43,791 nucleotides of DNA, from contig QEVF01000029.1 in NCBI GenBank assembly GCA_003576915.1, forward strand, positions 1 through 43,791, in the 5' to 3' direction. This stretch comes from Planctomycetota bacterium. GTDB taxonomy: Bacteria; Planctomycetota; UBA8742; UBA2392. Positions 1 through 11,800 of this stretch are shown one piece after another. Below the pieces are notes generated by a model that saw only the letters and a program-made list of their open reading frames with translations, had not been told where the DNA came from and ran no database searches. Numbering within the stretch: position 1 is the first letter of the stretch; each line of letters begins with the position of its first letter. Both the position numbers and the translations under genes were made by a program.

Positions 1-1
1 C

Positions 2-3000
2 GTCAATGGCACCACGGACTTCAATGCGGCCCTGACGGTCAACGCCGCCGGAACGTTGAGCAATACGGCCGCCTGCGTCATCCGCTTTGACGAAACGGCG
101 CTGACCCAGGTGCTGGGCACGATCAGCGTCAGCCCGGCCTCGGGCCTGACCGACCTGTTGTCCACCACGGCCGCCAACGCCTGGGACCTGAACATCACCG
201 GCGCGGCCGGGGCCACGTTCAACAATGTTCGCGTTCAGGACGGCAACGTACTGGGCAGCGCCAGCCCCACTGCCACCAATGGGGTAGACTTTGGCAACAA
301 CACGCTCAACCCGCCCAGCAACCCGGGATGGATCGGGCTCATTGCCGGGGTGGTCTGGATTGGCGGGTCTGTCGCCGGAGACTGGAGCGTGGCGGCCAAC
401 TATTTTCCGCCCGTGCTGCCCGGCGCCTCCGACAAAGTCACCTTCAACGCCGCGGGGGCGGCCAACCCGCCGCCCACGCTCAACTCGCCCGCGGCCCTGG
501 GCGCCCTGGACGTGCAGGCCGGTTACAGCCAGGCTTTGGCCATCCGCATCACCCAGAACCTGACCGTCTCGGGCAACGTCACGCTGGACGCCGCCAGCGC
601 CACCAGCCTCAACCTCAACGGGTTCAGGCTGGCCGCGCGGGGCGCGAGTTTCAGCAGCGGGCGCAACATCACTGGCGGCGGCGCCTCGATCCTGCGCCTG
701 GACCGCAGCGGGGCGGGCACAACGTTGTCCGCGCCGGGCGTGACGATTGATGCCGCGCTGGAGGCGGGCTTTGGCGGCTCGAACACGGTGGTTACGCTGG
801 GCAGCGCGGTGACGGCCCGCTCCCTAACGGTGGACAGCGGCTCGACTTTCTCGACGGACGCCGCCAACAGCTACGCCCTGACGTTGAACGTGGGCGCGCT
901 CACGGTCAACGGAGCCTTCACCGGTAACGGCTCGACCGTGTCTGTGGCGGGCAACGTGACGACTTCGGCCACCACGACGTTTTCGGCCGCGGGCGTGCTG
1001 AGGCTCAACGGCGGCGGAGCACAGGCCCTGAATCTCGCGGCCCTGGGCAGCCTGGCCGGCCTTCAGGTCAGCAAGGGCGCGGGCACGGTCACCGTGACGG
1101 GCAACCTGGTGCTGGCGGGCTCGCTGCAACTGCCTGCGGGCAACGCCGGCACGCTGACCCTGGCGAACTCCAGCGTCAACACGGTGGCGGGAGGCGTCAG
1201 CGCCGACAACGGCACCCTGGCCATGGGCACGAGTTCAAGCCTGAGCGTGGGCCAGCACTGGACGTTTCAGCCGGGCGCGACCTTCACGCCCAGCAGCAGC
1301 ACCGTGACCTTCAACGGCACGGGGGCCCAGACCATCACGCCCAGCCTTTCGGCGCCGTTCAACCACCTGACATTCTCCAAGGCCTCAGGCACCGCAACGC
1401 TGGCGGCCGCGACCACCTGCAACGGCAGCGTCAGCGTCACGGGTACCACGTCACTGGATCTCGGCGGCCAGACCCTGAACGTGGCCGTGAACGTGACGCT
1501 TTCGGCGGGCTCGACGCTTGCGGCCTCGGGCTCGACGCTCGTCTTCACGGGCTCCACGGCCCACTCGCTCACCAGCGCGGGCAAGAGCTTCCATAACCTG
1601 AGCGTGACGGGCAGCGCGTCTCTCAGCCCCCAGGACAACCTGACCCTGACCGGCGCGCTGAACGTGGGCAACGGCACTTCGCTGGTGCCTGTCAGCGGCG
1701 CAGGGGTCAGCGTCAGCGGCGGCTCCACGATTTCGGGCACGGTCACGCTCAGCGCGGCCAATGACACCCTCTCCGGCGGCGTCACGGTCAACAGCTCAGG
1801 CTCCCTGGCGTTGGGCGGCGGCACCAACACCATCAACGGGTCGCTGATTTCCGCCGCCACCGTGACCAGCACGGGCAGCCTCGCGCTCAACGGCGACGTC
1901 AGCCACACGGGCGGGGCGTTCACGGTCAGCGCGGCCGCGACGCTGGCGGGCTCCAGCATTTCCTTTGCGACGACAGGCAACGTGACCTTCTCGGACGTCA
2001 CGTTCAACGGCGGTCCCGCCCAGAGCGTGAACCTGGACGCGACGGACGACCTGGCGGGCAACATCACGGTGGCGGGCAGCGGCAACACGGTGACGTTCTC
2101 CGACGCCATTGTGCTGGCCTCGAACTGCACGATCACGGTGAACGCCGGCTGCGTGCTGGCGCTCAACGGCGGCGGCACCAACAACTGGAGCGCCACGGGC
2201 ACCCAGACCGCGGGCGCGGGCCTGATCCGCGTGACCAATACCTGCACGATTTCGCTGCGCGCCAGCGCCATGAACCTGATCGCGCTGGAGGTCAACAGCG
2301 CCGACCTCACCCTCAGCGGCACGGTGAGTTTCAATCTCCTGGGCAACCTGACGCTCAACGGCACCGCCACGCTGGACGCGGCCAACGACACCGTCAACGT
2401 GGCCACTGCGGGCCTGACCATCCTGACCGCCAACGGCACGGCGGATTTCGGCACGGTGAACATCAGCGCCGCAAACGTGACCCTGGCCTGCAGCGGCTCG
2501 GCGGACATCAACATCGGCACGGCACTGAACGTGAACCTCGCCGCCAGCGGCGCGGCACGCTGCGTGATCACGCAGGCGGGTGCGGGCCGCGTGGACGTGA
2601 CGGCGGGTTCGACCAATGTGGCCTCGAATTCCGCGAGCACCGCGGGCGTTCAGGGCGCCGAACTCGAAATCGCGGCCAACGCCGCGCTGCAGAACCGGGG
2701 CAACCTGAGTGTCGGCACTGCGGGCGCGACGAGCGATGCCAACGGCGCAAAGCTGCTGCTCAACGCGGGCAGCGCCATCATTTTCGGCACCTCGGGCAAC
2801 TGGGCCATGGGTCGGCGTTCAACGCTCAACAAGGCCGCGGGCGCCACGGCCGCCATCAGCGCGGCGGCCAATGCCATCGCCATGACCTGGGACGGCACGG
2901 TGCTGGCCGACGGCCTGAGCCTCGCGGGCTACAACGCCAGCGGCCTGCAACTGACGGCGAACTTCGCCGAGTCCCTTTCCATGACCGTCAATAATCTGGA

Positions 3001-6000
3001 CCTCGCGGGCAACCCCGGCGCCACAGGCACCCACCTGACCGTGGGGCCCAACCTGGTGCTGCGCCTGGGCGGTTTTGGCCCCGGCCAGGCGCGCTGGACC
3101 AACGTGCGCTTTGCCGACGTTGCTTCGGCCCAGACCAGCGGCAACGTCGCCCGCGCCCTGACTGTGAACACGTCCAGCCTCAAGATCGCCAACAGTGTCG
3201 ACAACTACCTCATCACCGGCACCATGACCGCCGCCCAGGCCGAAGGCGGCGGCGCCGGCAACCTCAACGGCGATAACGACGGGACTGTCGCTTCCACCAA
3301 CATTACGTGGGGCGCGGACGACTCCAGCACCACCATCACGGCGGGCACGCTCACGGAGCCCGCCTCGATCTCGTCCGTCGCCACGGGCTCATTCACGCCG
3401 GTCTTCGATTTCCGCTTCACCGACACGGGCGCCCCCGGCGACGGCCTGCCCACGGTCATCACCGGCCTGACTGTGCGGCTTGCGCTCTCAGCCACGGCTA
3501 ACGCCGCGCAGCACAACTGGCGCCTCAGCGGCCCTGACCTCGGCGTGGCCGTGGCAGGCAGCGTGCTCGGCACCCAGGGCGTGGACCAGCGCATCGTGTT
3601 CTCCAGCCTGCCCATCTCCGTGGCCAACGGCGGCAACGAAACCTACACGCTGGAACTCCAGCTCAATGCCGCGTCGCCGGGTTCGGCGGACAACAGCTTC
3701 ATGCGCTTTTCCCTCAGCGACACGGACGTGACGCTTTCGGCAGGCACGACACTGGCGCCCGCGCAGACGCTGGATTCCGGCGTCAACCTGGTCTATCAGG
3801 TCGTGGCCACCGAGCTGCGCCTGCTGGCGCCCGTGCCCTCGGGCGCGGCGGTCGGGGCAACGATCACGGCGCGCGTGGAGTTCACGGACGTCAATGGCAA
3901 GCGCGACGTGAACATCGGCGCCTCGGATGTCGTCACCGTGACCTGGTCCGGCGCGGGAGCCGTCAACAACGGCAGCCTGGGCGCCACGGCGGGCCTGTGT
4001 GACTTCGGCGCAGGCAACCTGAACCTGGGCTCGCCCGGCCTGCTGGGCGGCACCCTGACTTTCACCGACAACGGCGGCGGCGCGGTCAGCGCGGGCGCGG
4101 TAAGCATCAACCCCTTCAATCTGAGCAACAGCAACGACGCCAACTCGACCGTGACGGCCAGCGGCGCCCTGACGGAACCCGCGATCATCAGTTCGATTGC
4201 GGCCGGCTTTATCAGCGTGCTGGATTTCTCGCTCAACGACCTGGGCACCTCCGACGGCCTGCCCACGAATGTCAGCCAGGTGGTGGTCAACGTCAGCGGA
4301 CCGGCAGACGCGGCCGAGCACAACTGGCGGCTCAACGGGCCCGGCGTCGTCAACGCGGCGGGCACGGTCTCGGCGGGAGCGATCACGTTCGCCGGCCTGG
4401 CCATTTCCGTGCCCAACGGCACGAGCCAGGTGTTCACACTGAGCCTGCAACTGGCGGCGGCCCCCGTGAACACGACAGACAACGAGGCCTTCCTGCTGTC
4501 CGTTTCCAGCACGGGTTTGAGCGCCAGCGGCGGCACGAGTTTTGCCGCGTCGGGCCCCGTGAACAACGGCACAGGGCTGGCCTACAGCGTGTTGACCACG
4601 CGCCTGACCATCAAGACCCAACCCGGCCCTTCGCAGGTGGAAAACGTCGGATTCAATGTGGTGGTGGCCTACACGGACATCAACGGCAACGTGGACGCTG
4701 ACGTAACGGACACCATTGTGGGCATCACCCGCTCTGACGCCGGGGCGGTCACGGGCCCCACGTTGCCCCTGGCGGCCGTGGCCGGCGTGGTCAGCTTTAC
4801 GGGCGCCAATCAGGTGCGCCTGGGCCTGCCCGCGGCCACGGGCATTACCCTGACATTCACTGACAGCGCGGCGCCGCCGCTGACAAGCGCCACGGTTCAG
4901 AGCAGCAGCTTCAACCTGGCTGACAACTCACCGCCGACCGTGACTTCGGCCGTGCTGCGCATTGCCGCAGACCCCCGGGGGCGCACCGTCCGCCTGACCT
5001 TCAATGAGCCCCTGCGCGCGTCTTCCGTCACCAGCCTGAGCAACTACGTGCTGAGCTTTGGCAGTCTGCAGCCCTTGAGCGTCTCGCAGCCCGCGACCTC
5101 GCAGGTGGACCTGGTGTTCCCTGATTACGCCGTGGCATCCCTGGACACCCTGGCCATTTCCGGCGTACAGGACGTTTCGTTCAACACCATGGCGCCCGTC
5201 GCCGCGCAGGCCATTACATCACCTGATGGCGCGGCCCCCTCCCTCGTCTCGATTACATATAACGACAGCGACGGTTCCGGCACGCCTTCGCCGGGCGACC
5301 AGTACCTGTTCCTGTTCAGCGAGGCCGTGAATGACCGCATTTTCAGCGGGGGCAGCACGGCCAATGCCGCGCTGAGCCCGGCGGGCCTGAGCTACGGCAC
5401 GCCCAACAACATCACGTTTGGAGATGATCTCGGGCTGGCAACGGATTCGCGGCTGGTCGTGGTCACGCTGGTTTCTGGCCTGACGATCGCGGGCGGCGAG
5501 GCCGTGACACTTTCCACGCAGATAACGGATCTCTCCGGCAACGCGGTGCTGGCCACGGGGCTCAACTTGCCCACCGTCGACAACATCAGCCCGCGCCTGG
5601 TGCTGACGCGTCTGGACGACCGCGACAACAGCAGCAATGCCTCGCCGGGCGACGTGCTCTGGCTCTACTTCACGGAGGCGCTGAACACGGCCACGGTGCC
5701 GGCCGTGAACACTTCAGGCCAGCTCAACACGGCCCTGGGCCTCAGCGCCGGCGGCTTCGGCGCCGACGCCACGGCGGCCTTCAACGCGGGCAACCGCGAG
5801 CTGCTTGTCACCTTGGGTGCGGGCTCGGCCTCCATCATCGGCCAGACGCTCAATCCTGCCGCCTCTGTCACCGACCCCGCGGGCAACCCCGATGCCACTT
5901 CGCCCCCTGTCGCCATCGGCACGGGCAGCAGTGACATCTTCGCGCCCACCTTCAATATTGCCTACTCCGCGCCTAACCCCAACGCCGTGCCGGCGGGCAA

Positions 6001-8839
6001 CCTGCGCGTCACCGTGACGTTTACAGACAGCCAGCCCACCACGCCCACGATTGCCATCAACCAGCCCGGCATCAACGACCTGCCTCCCACGAACATGGTG
6101 GCCGTCGGCGGCTCAAGCCGCGTCTGGCAGTATGACTGGACCGTGAGCTTTGCCGACGGAACGATCAACATTGACGGCCTGAACGTGATCAGCATCGTGG
6201 GACGCCCCACTGACCTGCGCGGCAACCTGCTGGTGCCGGCGGCCAACAACACGTTTCGCACGGATACCACGAATCCGGCGTTCACCAGCGTGTCCATTGT
6301 GGACCCGGACAACCACTATCGCGCCGGCGACACGATATCGATTCTGGCGGTGCTCAACGAAATCGGCCTGGACGTGACGGCCAACCTGAGCGTGGTGGAC
6401 CTTGCCCTGGGCACGCAAGTGGCGTTTGTCGACAACCTCGACGGCACCTACTCCATGACTTCGCCCGCGATTGCCGCGGCCACCCTGATCGAGGGTTCAA
6501 ATCTGGCCGTGATCGTGCGCGCGCGCGACGGCGCCCTGAACAGTTCGACGTTCCCCGTGCTGGTCAATGTGGACAACACGGCGCCGACCGCGGCCCTGCT
6601 TTACGACCAGCCCAGCGCGGCGGTGGGAGCCGGCAACCTGACGATTACCCTGTCGCTGAGCGAGCCTTCACCCACCATTCCCACCATTGCCATTGCGGGA
6701 CTCAGCGGCACGCCGGGCGTCTCTGCCACGCCCATGACGGGCAGCGCCGGCCAGAGCAGCTTCACCTTCATTCTGAACGTCATCAACCCGACGACGGGCA
6801 CGGCCACGGTCACCATCGGCAACGTGAGCGACCTCGCGGGCAATCCGCCCGCCTCCGTGGCCAACAACTCGTTCACGGTCGACACCCAGAACACGCCGCT
6901 GGTGGCCAACGCCGGGCAGGACCGGACTTTCACGCGGCCGCGCCAGGTGCAGCTTGATGCCTCGGCGTCCACGGGGCTCAACCGCAGCTATGCCTGGTCG
7001 CAGGATTCGGGCCCGGCCGTCACGCTCAGCGGGGCCAATTCGGCCGCCCCCACGTTTTACATGCAGGCTTCGGGCGCCTATGTATTCCGCGTCACGGTGA
7101 CCTCGGGCGCGTCTTCGGCCGATGACACCGTGACGATCACGCTGCTGAACTCCCTGCCGGATATCAGCGCCGGCAGTCGCATCACGCTGGATCGCAACGC
7201 GGTCACGGCGGGGCTGGCCGACCTCGGGCTTTCCGGCAGCGCCCTGGATGTCAACGGCGACTCGCTGTTCGTGCAATGGACGCGCGTGGCGGCCCCCGCC
7301 TCAGGCAACCTCGAGGCCTTCAACCCCGGCGCACTGGTGACTCCCCTGAGCGTCATCGGCGGCGGTCCCATCGTGCCCGGCGTCTACACGTTTGAGTTGC
7401 GTGTGTTTGATCCCCCGGGGCTCAGCGCCGTGCCGCCCACGCCCGCCCTTGACCGCGTCGATGTCATCGTGACCGGGCCGGGCGTGCTGCCACCCTTTGC
7501 CGATGCGGGGCCGGACATCACAGCCATCGTCGGCAAGCCCGTCTCCCTCACGAGTTTTGCCTCCAGCGACGGCGACGGCTCCATCGTCGGCTGGCAGTGG
7601 CGGCCCGTCTCAAGACCCCAGGGTTCGCTGTCCCTGCCCACGGGCGCGGCATCCGCCACCGCCACCTTCACGCCAGACCGGGCGGGCATTTACACCTTCG
7701 GCCTGCGCGTGCGCGACGACGACAACCTGCTCTCCAGCGAAGACCTGATCCGGGTCATCGTCCACGATCTGCGCTCGGCCACGCTCAACCGGCTGCCGCG
7801 CGCCGTGATTGCGCTTGTAGTCAACGACAGCGATCAGAACGGCACGGCCAACGTGGGTGAGTCCGTGGCCTTGAGCGGGGCGCAAAGCAGCGATGCCGAC
7901 GGCGACCGGCTGACACTGGCCTGGCGCCAGGTAGCCGGCCCCGCAGCCCTGAACATCCTGAACCCCGAGGCTCAAAGCTTCAGCCTTACGCCCTCCCTGC
8001 CCGGCACCTACAGGCTGGTGCTGGATGTCTTTGACGGCCAGGCCCAGGGCATCAGCGCGGAAGTCACGTTCACCGTGGCGGCCGCGGCGACCCTGGCCCC
8101 GGCAGCGCAGGCGGCCCTCAGTGCGCTGGACGACCCCGACGCTGACGGGCGGCTGCTGTACGTGCCGGGCGTGGGCGTGGACAATCAGGCCACCAACGCG
8201 GCCATTGACCTTGATGGCGGCGCCAGCTCAGGCGTGGGACTGCAGTTCGCGTGGCGCCAGGTCTCGGGGCCCACGGTGGCCCTGGATGTGGTCAATGCCG
8301 CCCAGGCGGCCTTTGTACCCGTGCTCGCGGGCAGCTACGTGTTCGAACTCACGGTCACCGACGCCTCGGGCCTGAGCGCGGTCGCCCGCGTTGCCGTTTA
8401 CGTGAGCACCTACGACATCACGGCCAGCCCCCTGGGCAACGCGCTGCCTCTGGCCAGCGCCGGGCAAGACCAGGTCACCCAGGGCCTGTCGCCCATTACG
8501 CTTTCGGGCAGCGCCACGGACGACAACCACGCGGCGAGCGCCTTGCGCTTCCGCTTTGTGCAGGTGGGCGGGCCGCCCGTAGTGCTGGACACGACTTCGC
8601 CCCAGCAGCCGACCTTTGTGGCCCCGGTCAGCGGCCTTTACGTCTTTGACCTCTATGTGGACGACGGCCTGAACTTCAGCCCGCCCGACCGCGTGCAGAT
8701 TGCGCACACCGTGGCGGGTTCCGGTGGAGGCTCCGGCGACGGCGGCTGCTCGACGAACGAGCGGGCCCAGGGGCCGCTGCTGCTGGCCCTGCTGGCGGCG
8801 CTGGCGCTTTGCGCGGCGCGTTTGCGGAGGGCTGCCTGA
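2..8839 (+). CDS. Giant secreted repeat protein with C-terminal sorting tag, 5' end outside window
   Basis: The reading frame is open from the first bases of the window, so the N-terminus lies upstream; 2945 residues are visible. The first ~1100 residues are Thr/Ser/Asn/Gly-rich with short strands like TLTLANSSV and VTVTGNLVL, as in beta-helical adhesins. Two tandem, clearly related modules of about 270 residues follow (roughly 3300-4105 and 4130-4915; shared ALTEPA, GLPT and HNWRL). Next come Ig/SbsA-like segments (LTFNEPL; Asp-rich NDSDGSG) and about six PKD/REJ-like domains (6900-8700; AGQD or AGPD starts, W-x-Q-V-x-GP). The C-terminus is a Gly-rich linker, Cys (codon 8747), a Leu/Ala-rich membrane segment and a final RLRR. 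That three-part end resembles MYXO-CTERM-type sorting signals. Inferred role: surface-anchored adhesin or structural protein. The stop overlaps the next start (TGATG). Exact function unknown. Confidence 0.85.
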   Translation, partial: VNGTTDFNAALTVNAAGTLSNTAACVIRFDETALTQVLGTISVSPASGLTDLLSTTAANAWDLNITGAAGATFNNVRVQDGNVLGSASPTATNGVDFGNNTLNPPSNPGWIGLIAGVVWIGGSVAGDWSVAANYFPPVLPGASDKVTFNAAGAANPPPTLNSPAALGALDVQAGYSQALAIRITQNLTVSGNVTLDAASATSLNLNGFRLAARGASFSSGRNITGGGASILRLDRSGAGTTLSAPGVTIDAALEAGFGGSNTVVTLGSAVTARSLTVDSGSTFSTDAANSYALTLNVGALTVNGAFTGNGSTVSVAGNVTTSATTTFSAAGVLRLNGGGAQALNLAALGSLAGLQVSKGAGTVTVTGNLVLAGSLQLPAGNAGTLTLANSSVNTVAGGVSADNGTLAMGTSSSLSVGQHWTFQPGATFTPSSSTVTFNGTGAQTITPSLSAPFNHLTFSKASGTATLAAATTCNGSVSVTGTTSLDLGGQTLNVAVNVTLSAGSTLAASGSTLVFTGSTAHSLTSAGKSFHNLSVTGSASLSPQDNLTLTGALNVGNGTSLVPVSGAGVSVSGGSTISGTVTLSAANDTLSGGVTVNSSGSLALGGGTNTINGSLISAATVTSTGSLALNGDVSHTGGAFTVSAAATLAGSSISFATTGNVTFSDVTFNGGPAQSVNLDATDDLAGNITVAGSGNTVTFSDAIVLASNCTITVNAGCVLALNGGGTNNWSATGTQTAGAGLIRVTNTCTISLRASAMNLIALEVNSADLTLSGTVSFNLLGNLTLNGTATLDAANDTVNVATAGLTILTANGTADFGTVNISAANVTLACSGSADINIGTALNVNLAASGAARCVITQAGAGRVDVTAGSTNVASNSASTAGVQGAELEIAANAALQNRGNLSVGTAGATSDANGAKLLLNAGSAIIFGTSGNWAMGRRSTLNKAAGATAAISAAANAIAMTWDGTVLADGLSLAGYNASGLQLTANFAESLSMTVNNLDLAGNPGATGTHLTVGPNLVLRLGGFGPGQARWTNVRFADVASAQTSGNVARALTVNTSSLKIANSVDNYLITGTMTAAQAEGGGAGNLNGDNDGTVASTNITWGADDSSTTITAGTLTEPASISSVATGSFTPVFDFRFTDTGAPGDGLPTVITGLTVRLALSATANAAQHNWRLSGPDLGVAVAGSVLGTQGVDQRIVFSSLPISVANGGNETYTLELQLNAASPGSADNSFMRFSLSDTDVTLSAGTTLAPAQTLDSGVNLVYQVVATELRLLAPVPSGAAVGATITARVEFTDVNGKRDVNIGASDVVTVTWSGAGAVNNGSLGATAGLCDFGAGNLNLGSPGLLGGTLTFTDNGGGAVSAGAVSINPFNLSNSNDANSTVTASGALTEPAIISSIAAGFISVLDFSLNDLGTSDGLPTNVSQVVVNVSGPADAAEHNWRLNGPGVVNAAGTVSAGAITFAGLAISVPNGTSQVFTLSLQLAAAPVNTTDNEAFLLSVSSTGLSASGGTSFAASGPVNNGTGLAYSVLTTRLTIKTQPGPSQVENVGFNVVVAYTDINGNVDADVTDTIVGITRSDAGAVTGPTLPLAAVAGVVSFTGANQVRLGLPAATGITLTFTDSAAPPLTSATVQSSSFNLADNSPPTVTSAVLRIAADPRGRTVRLTFNEPLRASSVTSLSNYVLSFGSLQPLSVSQPATSQVDLVFPDYAVASLDTLAISGVQDVSFNTMAPVAAQAITSPDGAAPSLVSITYNDSDGSGTPSPGDQYLFLFSEAVNDRIFSGGSTANAALSPAGLSYGTPNNITFGDDLGLATDSRLVVVTLVSGLTIAGGEAVTLSTQITDLSGNAVLATGLNLPTVDNISPRLVLTRLDDRDNSSNASPGDVLWLYFTEALNTATVPAVNTSGQLNTALGLSAGGFGADATAAFNAGNRELLVTLGAGSASIIGQTLNPAASVTDPAGNPDATSPPVAIGTGSSDIFAPTFNIAYSAPNPNAVPAGNLRVTVTFTDSQPTTPTIAINQPGINDLPPTNMVAVGGSSRVWQYDWTVSFADGTINIDGLNVISIVGRPTDLRGNLLVPAANNTFRTDTTNPAFTSVSIVDPDNHYRAGDTISILAVLNEIGLDVTANLSVVDLALGTQVAFVDNLDGTYSMTSPAIAAATLIEGSNLAVIVRARDGALNSSTFPVLVNVDNTAPTAALLYDQPSAAVGAGNLTITLSLSEPSPTIPTIAIAGLSGTPGVSATPMTGSAGQSSFTFILNVINPTTGTATVTIGNVSDLAGNPPASVANNSFTVDTQNTPLVANAGQDRTFTRPRQVQLDASASTGLNRSYAWSQDSGPAVTLSGANSAAPTFYMQASGAYVFRVTVTSGASSADDTVTITLLNSLPDISAGSRITLDRNAVTAGLADLGLSGSALDVNGDSLFVQWTRVAAPASGNLEAFNPGALVTPLSVIGGGPIVPGVYTFELRVFDPPGLSAVPPTPALDRVDVIVTGPGVLPPFADAGPDITAIVGKPVSLTSFASSDGDGSIVGWQWRPVSRPQGSLSLPTGAASATATFTPDRAGIYTFGLRVRDDDNLLSSEDLIRVIVHDLRSATLNRLPRAVIALVVNDSDQNGTANVGESVALSGAQSSDADGDRLTLAWRQVAGPAALNILNPEAQSFSLTPSLPGTYRLVLDVFDGQAQGISAEVTFTVAAAATLAPAAQAALSALDDPDADGRLLYVPGVGVDNQATNAAIDLDGGASSGVGLQFAWRQVSGPTVALDVVNAAQAAFVPVLAGSYVFELTVTDASGLSAVARVAVYVSTYDITASPLGNALPLASAGQDQVTQGLSPITLSGSATDDNHAASALRFRFVQVGGPPVVLDTTSPQQPTFVAPVSGLYVFDLYVDDGLNFSPPDRVQIAHTVAGSGGGSGDGGCSTNERAQGPLLLALLAALALCAARLRRAA

Positions 8840-11800
8840 TGCGTCGCGTCCTGCTCTGTCTGCTGATGCTGGCCCCCGCGCTTTACCTGCTGGGGTGCGG
8901 CCCCGTCGGCATTGCCCTGGCCGGCGGCACCACAGGCGGCATCTTCGGCTTTGGCGGCAAGAAAGAGAAAGAAGATAACAACGCCGCCCCCTTCGTCATC
9001 GTCAATGCCCTGCTGCGCGAGGATTCGCCGGCCTCCATCAACTACCTGTTGCTGGACCCCGAAAGCAACGCGGCTTCGATTTCAGCCCAGTATCGCGTCG
9101 GCGCGGGTCCCTGGCAGAACTGCACGGCGGGCCTGGGCGGTGATGGCACCTCGGGCCTTTCGTCCAGCCCCGCGGGCGTGCCCCACGTGTTCAAGTGGGA
9201 TTTCGTGTCCGATCTCGGCACCACGGCTCTGACTTCGCCGGTCGATGTGCGCGTGGCCGCCAACGACGGGCGGCAGGGGCCCTTTGGAGAGCGGCTGGGG
9301 CTGGTGATCGGCAACGACCCCCCGGTGGTCAGCGGCGTCAGCGCCAATGCGACTTCGGGGCTTGTGCTGGTGTCCTTCACGATCGCCGACAGCTCGTCCG
9401 ATGTCGGCACGGTCGATGTCGCCTTCTCGACGGACCAGGCCCAGACCTGGAATCTCCTGAGCGCCCTGGCCGGCGACTTCCTGGGCAGCCCGCCCGCGGG
9501 CCTGCTCACCAGCACGGGCGGCCAGACGGCCCAGTTCATCTGGAACAGCAACGTTTCATTGCCCAGCTTCCAGGGCGACGTGTTTTTGCGCCTCGTGCCC
9601 AAGGACGCTCCCCCCGGCTACCCCCTGCCAACGGAGGGCGCGGCGGTGGTCTTTGGTCCCGTCCAGATCTCCAACACGGCCAACACACCGCCGCGTCTGA
9701 CGGTGCTCACGCCTCTGACGGGCGCCGTGGAAAGCAGCCGCGTGCGCGTGGAGTACACGCTGGCCGACGACCAGTCCAACCCCAGCGAAGTGTTCGTGGA
9801 GTGGTCGCTCAACGGCACGGCCTACAACACGGCCACGGTCTCCAATCAGACGTTGCCCGGCGTGTCGGGCCCCTTCGTGACGACGCCTGCCCCCGCCCGA
9901 TTTGAGCTGGTCTGGGAAGCCCTGGTGGACTTCGCCGCGGCGGCGCCCAACAGCGTGTTTTTGCGCCTGACGCCGCGGGACGCGGCAGCGGGCCAGGCGC
10001 AGGTGTTTGGCCCCCTGACGGTGTTCGGCAACCGCGCCCCGGAAGTGGGATCGGTCAGCGTGCAGGGCAACGGGGGCAATGTGCAGTTGACGCTGAACCT
10101 GCGCGACAGCTCGTCCGATCGCGTCAGCGTCGCGCTGGAGATGATCGTGGGCGGGGTGCCGACGGCCCTGACCTCGACGGACTTCGGCGGGGCCGACCTG
10201 ACCAACCTGCGCGCCTCACCCGGCGGCGAAGACAACCTGCTGCTCTGGAACACCTCCTTGGCTCTGGCGGGCGTCAACGATGCCGCTGTGCGCCTGCGCG
10301 TCACGCCGACAGACCTGCCGGCGACTTTCGGCGCGGCGGCCCTGAGCGGCGCGCCCTACGTCAGTGAGAGTTTCCCGGTCATCAACAATCCCTCGGGCCC
10401 TTCGCCCATGCAGGTGGTGGTGACCAGTTCGACCTCCACGGTGCCGTTTGGCGGCGGCGTGGTCGTCAACGCGCAGGTGTTCCCCGTTACGGCCAGCCAG
10501 GGCGTGAGCTGGAGCATCGTCGAGGGCGCGGGCTACGGCACGCTTGTTTTCTTTCCGCCGCAGGTCTATTTCGCGCCGGGGGTGCCTCCGACCGCCTATC
10601 GCCCCTACGTCACGGTTCGCGCGACGAGCACGGCCAACCCCAGCGTGTTTGGGGATTACCGTTTCTATTGGGGCAACCCGCCGACCTCGGTCAGTGTGGG
10701 ACCCGCAGGCCAGAGTGTGCTTCTGGGAGACAGCCTTGCCATGGCGGCCCAGGTGGCCCCCCTGGGTCTGGCGCCGCAGATCGTGAGCTGGAAGGTCGTT
10801 GAAGGGCCGGCCTCGGGCAGCATTGACGCAGAGGGGCTTTACCGCGCCCCGGCCGCCATGCCGCCCTCGCCGGTGGTCACCATCCGCGCTACGGCCGTCA
10901 ATGGCGTTGTGGGCAACACGACGCTGACTCTGGCCCAGCGCCCCAACCGTGTCGTGGTTTCAGCGGCAGGACAGGCCACATCGCTGGCGCTCGACGGCAC
11001 GCTGCAGTTCAGCGCCCAGGTCAATCCCTTTCCAGATACGCCCCAGGCGGTGCGCTGGCGCATCCTCTTTGACGGTGAAGATCGCGGCGCCGGCGACGCC
11101 GCCGTGGGCCGCATCGACGCCTCGGGACTTTATGCCGCGCCCCACTTTCTGCCGCGCCCCGTCAAGGTGCAGATCGAGGCCAGCAGCAATGCCCTGCCGG
11201 CAATATCCGGCCGTTACACCCTTACGCTGGCCGCGCCCCTGCCTGCTTCGCTGGACATATCTCCGGCCACGGCCACTGTGGTCGCGGGCGGCAAGGGGCG
11301 CCAGTTCAGCATTTTCAACCTGCTGCCGGACAACGCGGGCGCAGCCGTGGTCTGGACGCGCAGCCCCGCCCTGGGAACCATCGACACTGAGGGCCGCTAC
11401 ACGCCGCCCGCCAGCGTGGCCCAGCAGACGGTGGTGGTAATCACAGCCACCAGCGCCGTGGCGCCGGGCGTCAACGCGACAGCCACCCTGACCGTGATGC
11501 CCGCGACGGCGGACATTCCTGTTTCCGTCACGATTGCGGCCAACACGCCCGCCGTGCCCTCCGGCGGAAGCCCGGTGCAGTTCTACGCGACGGTGAGTCC
11601 TGACGGCTCGCCCCAGGCCGTGAGCTGGTCGGTCATTTCCGGCGGCGGCAGCATTCAGGCCGCAACGGGCCTGTACACGCCGCCCGTCACCAGCCTCGAC
11701 GCCACCGTGACCCTGCGTGCCACCAGCGACGCCAACGGCTCGGTCTTCGCTGAATACACGCTTTGTGTCACGGGCGCCGGCAGCCCCTGGTCCGTCGTCA

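Noticed and set aside
1267..2640. Long antisense frame within the giant repeat protein gene
   Set aside because: Antisense shadow of a GC-rich repeat gene with no start signal or recognisable domain.
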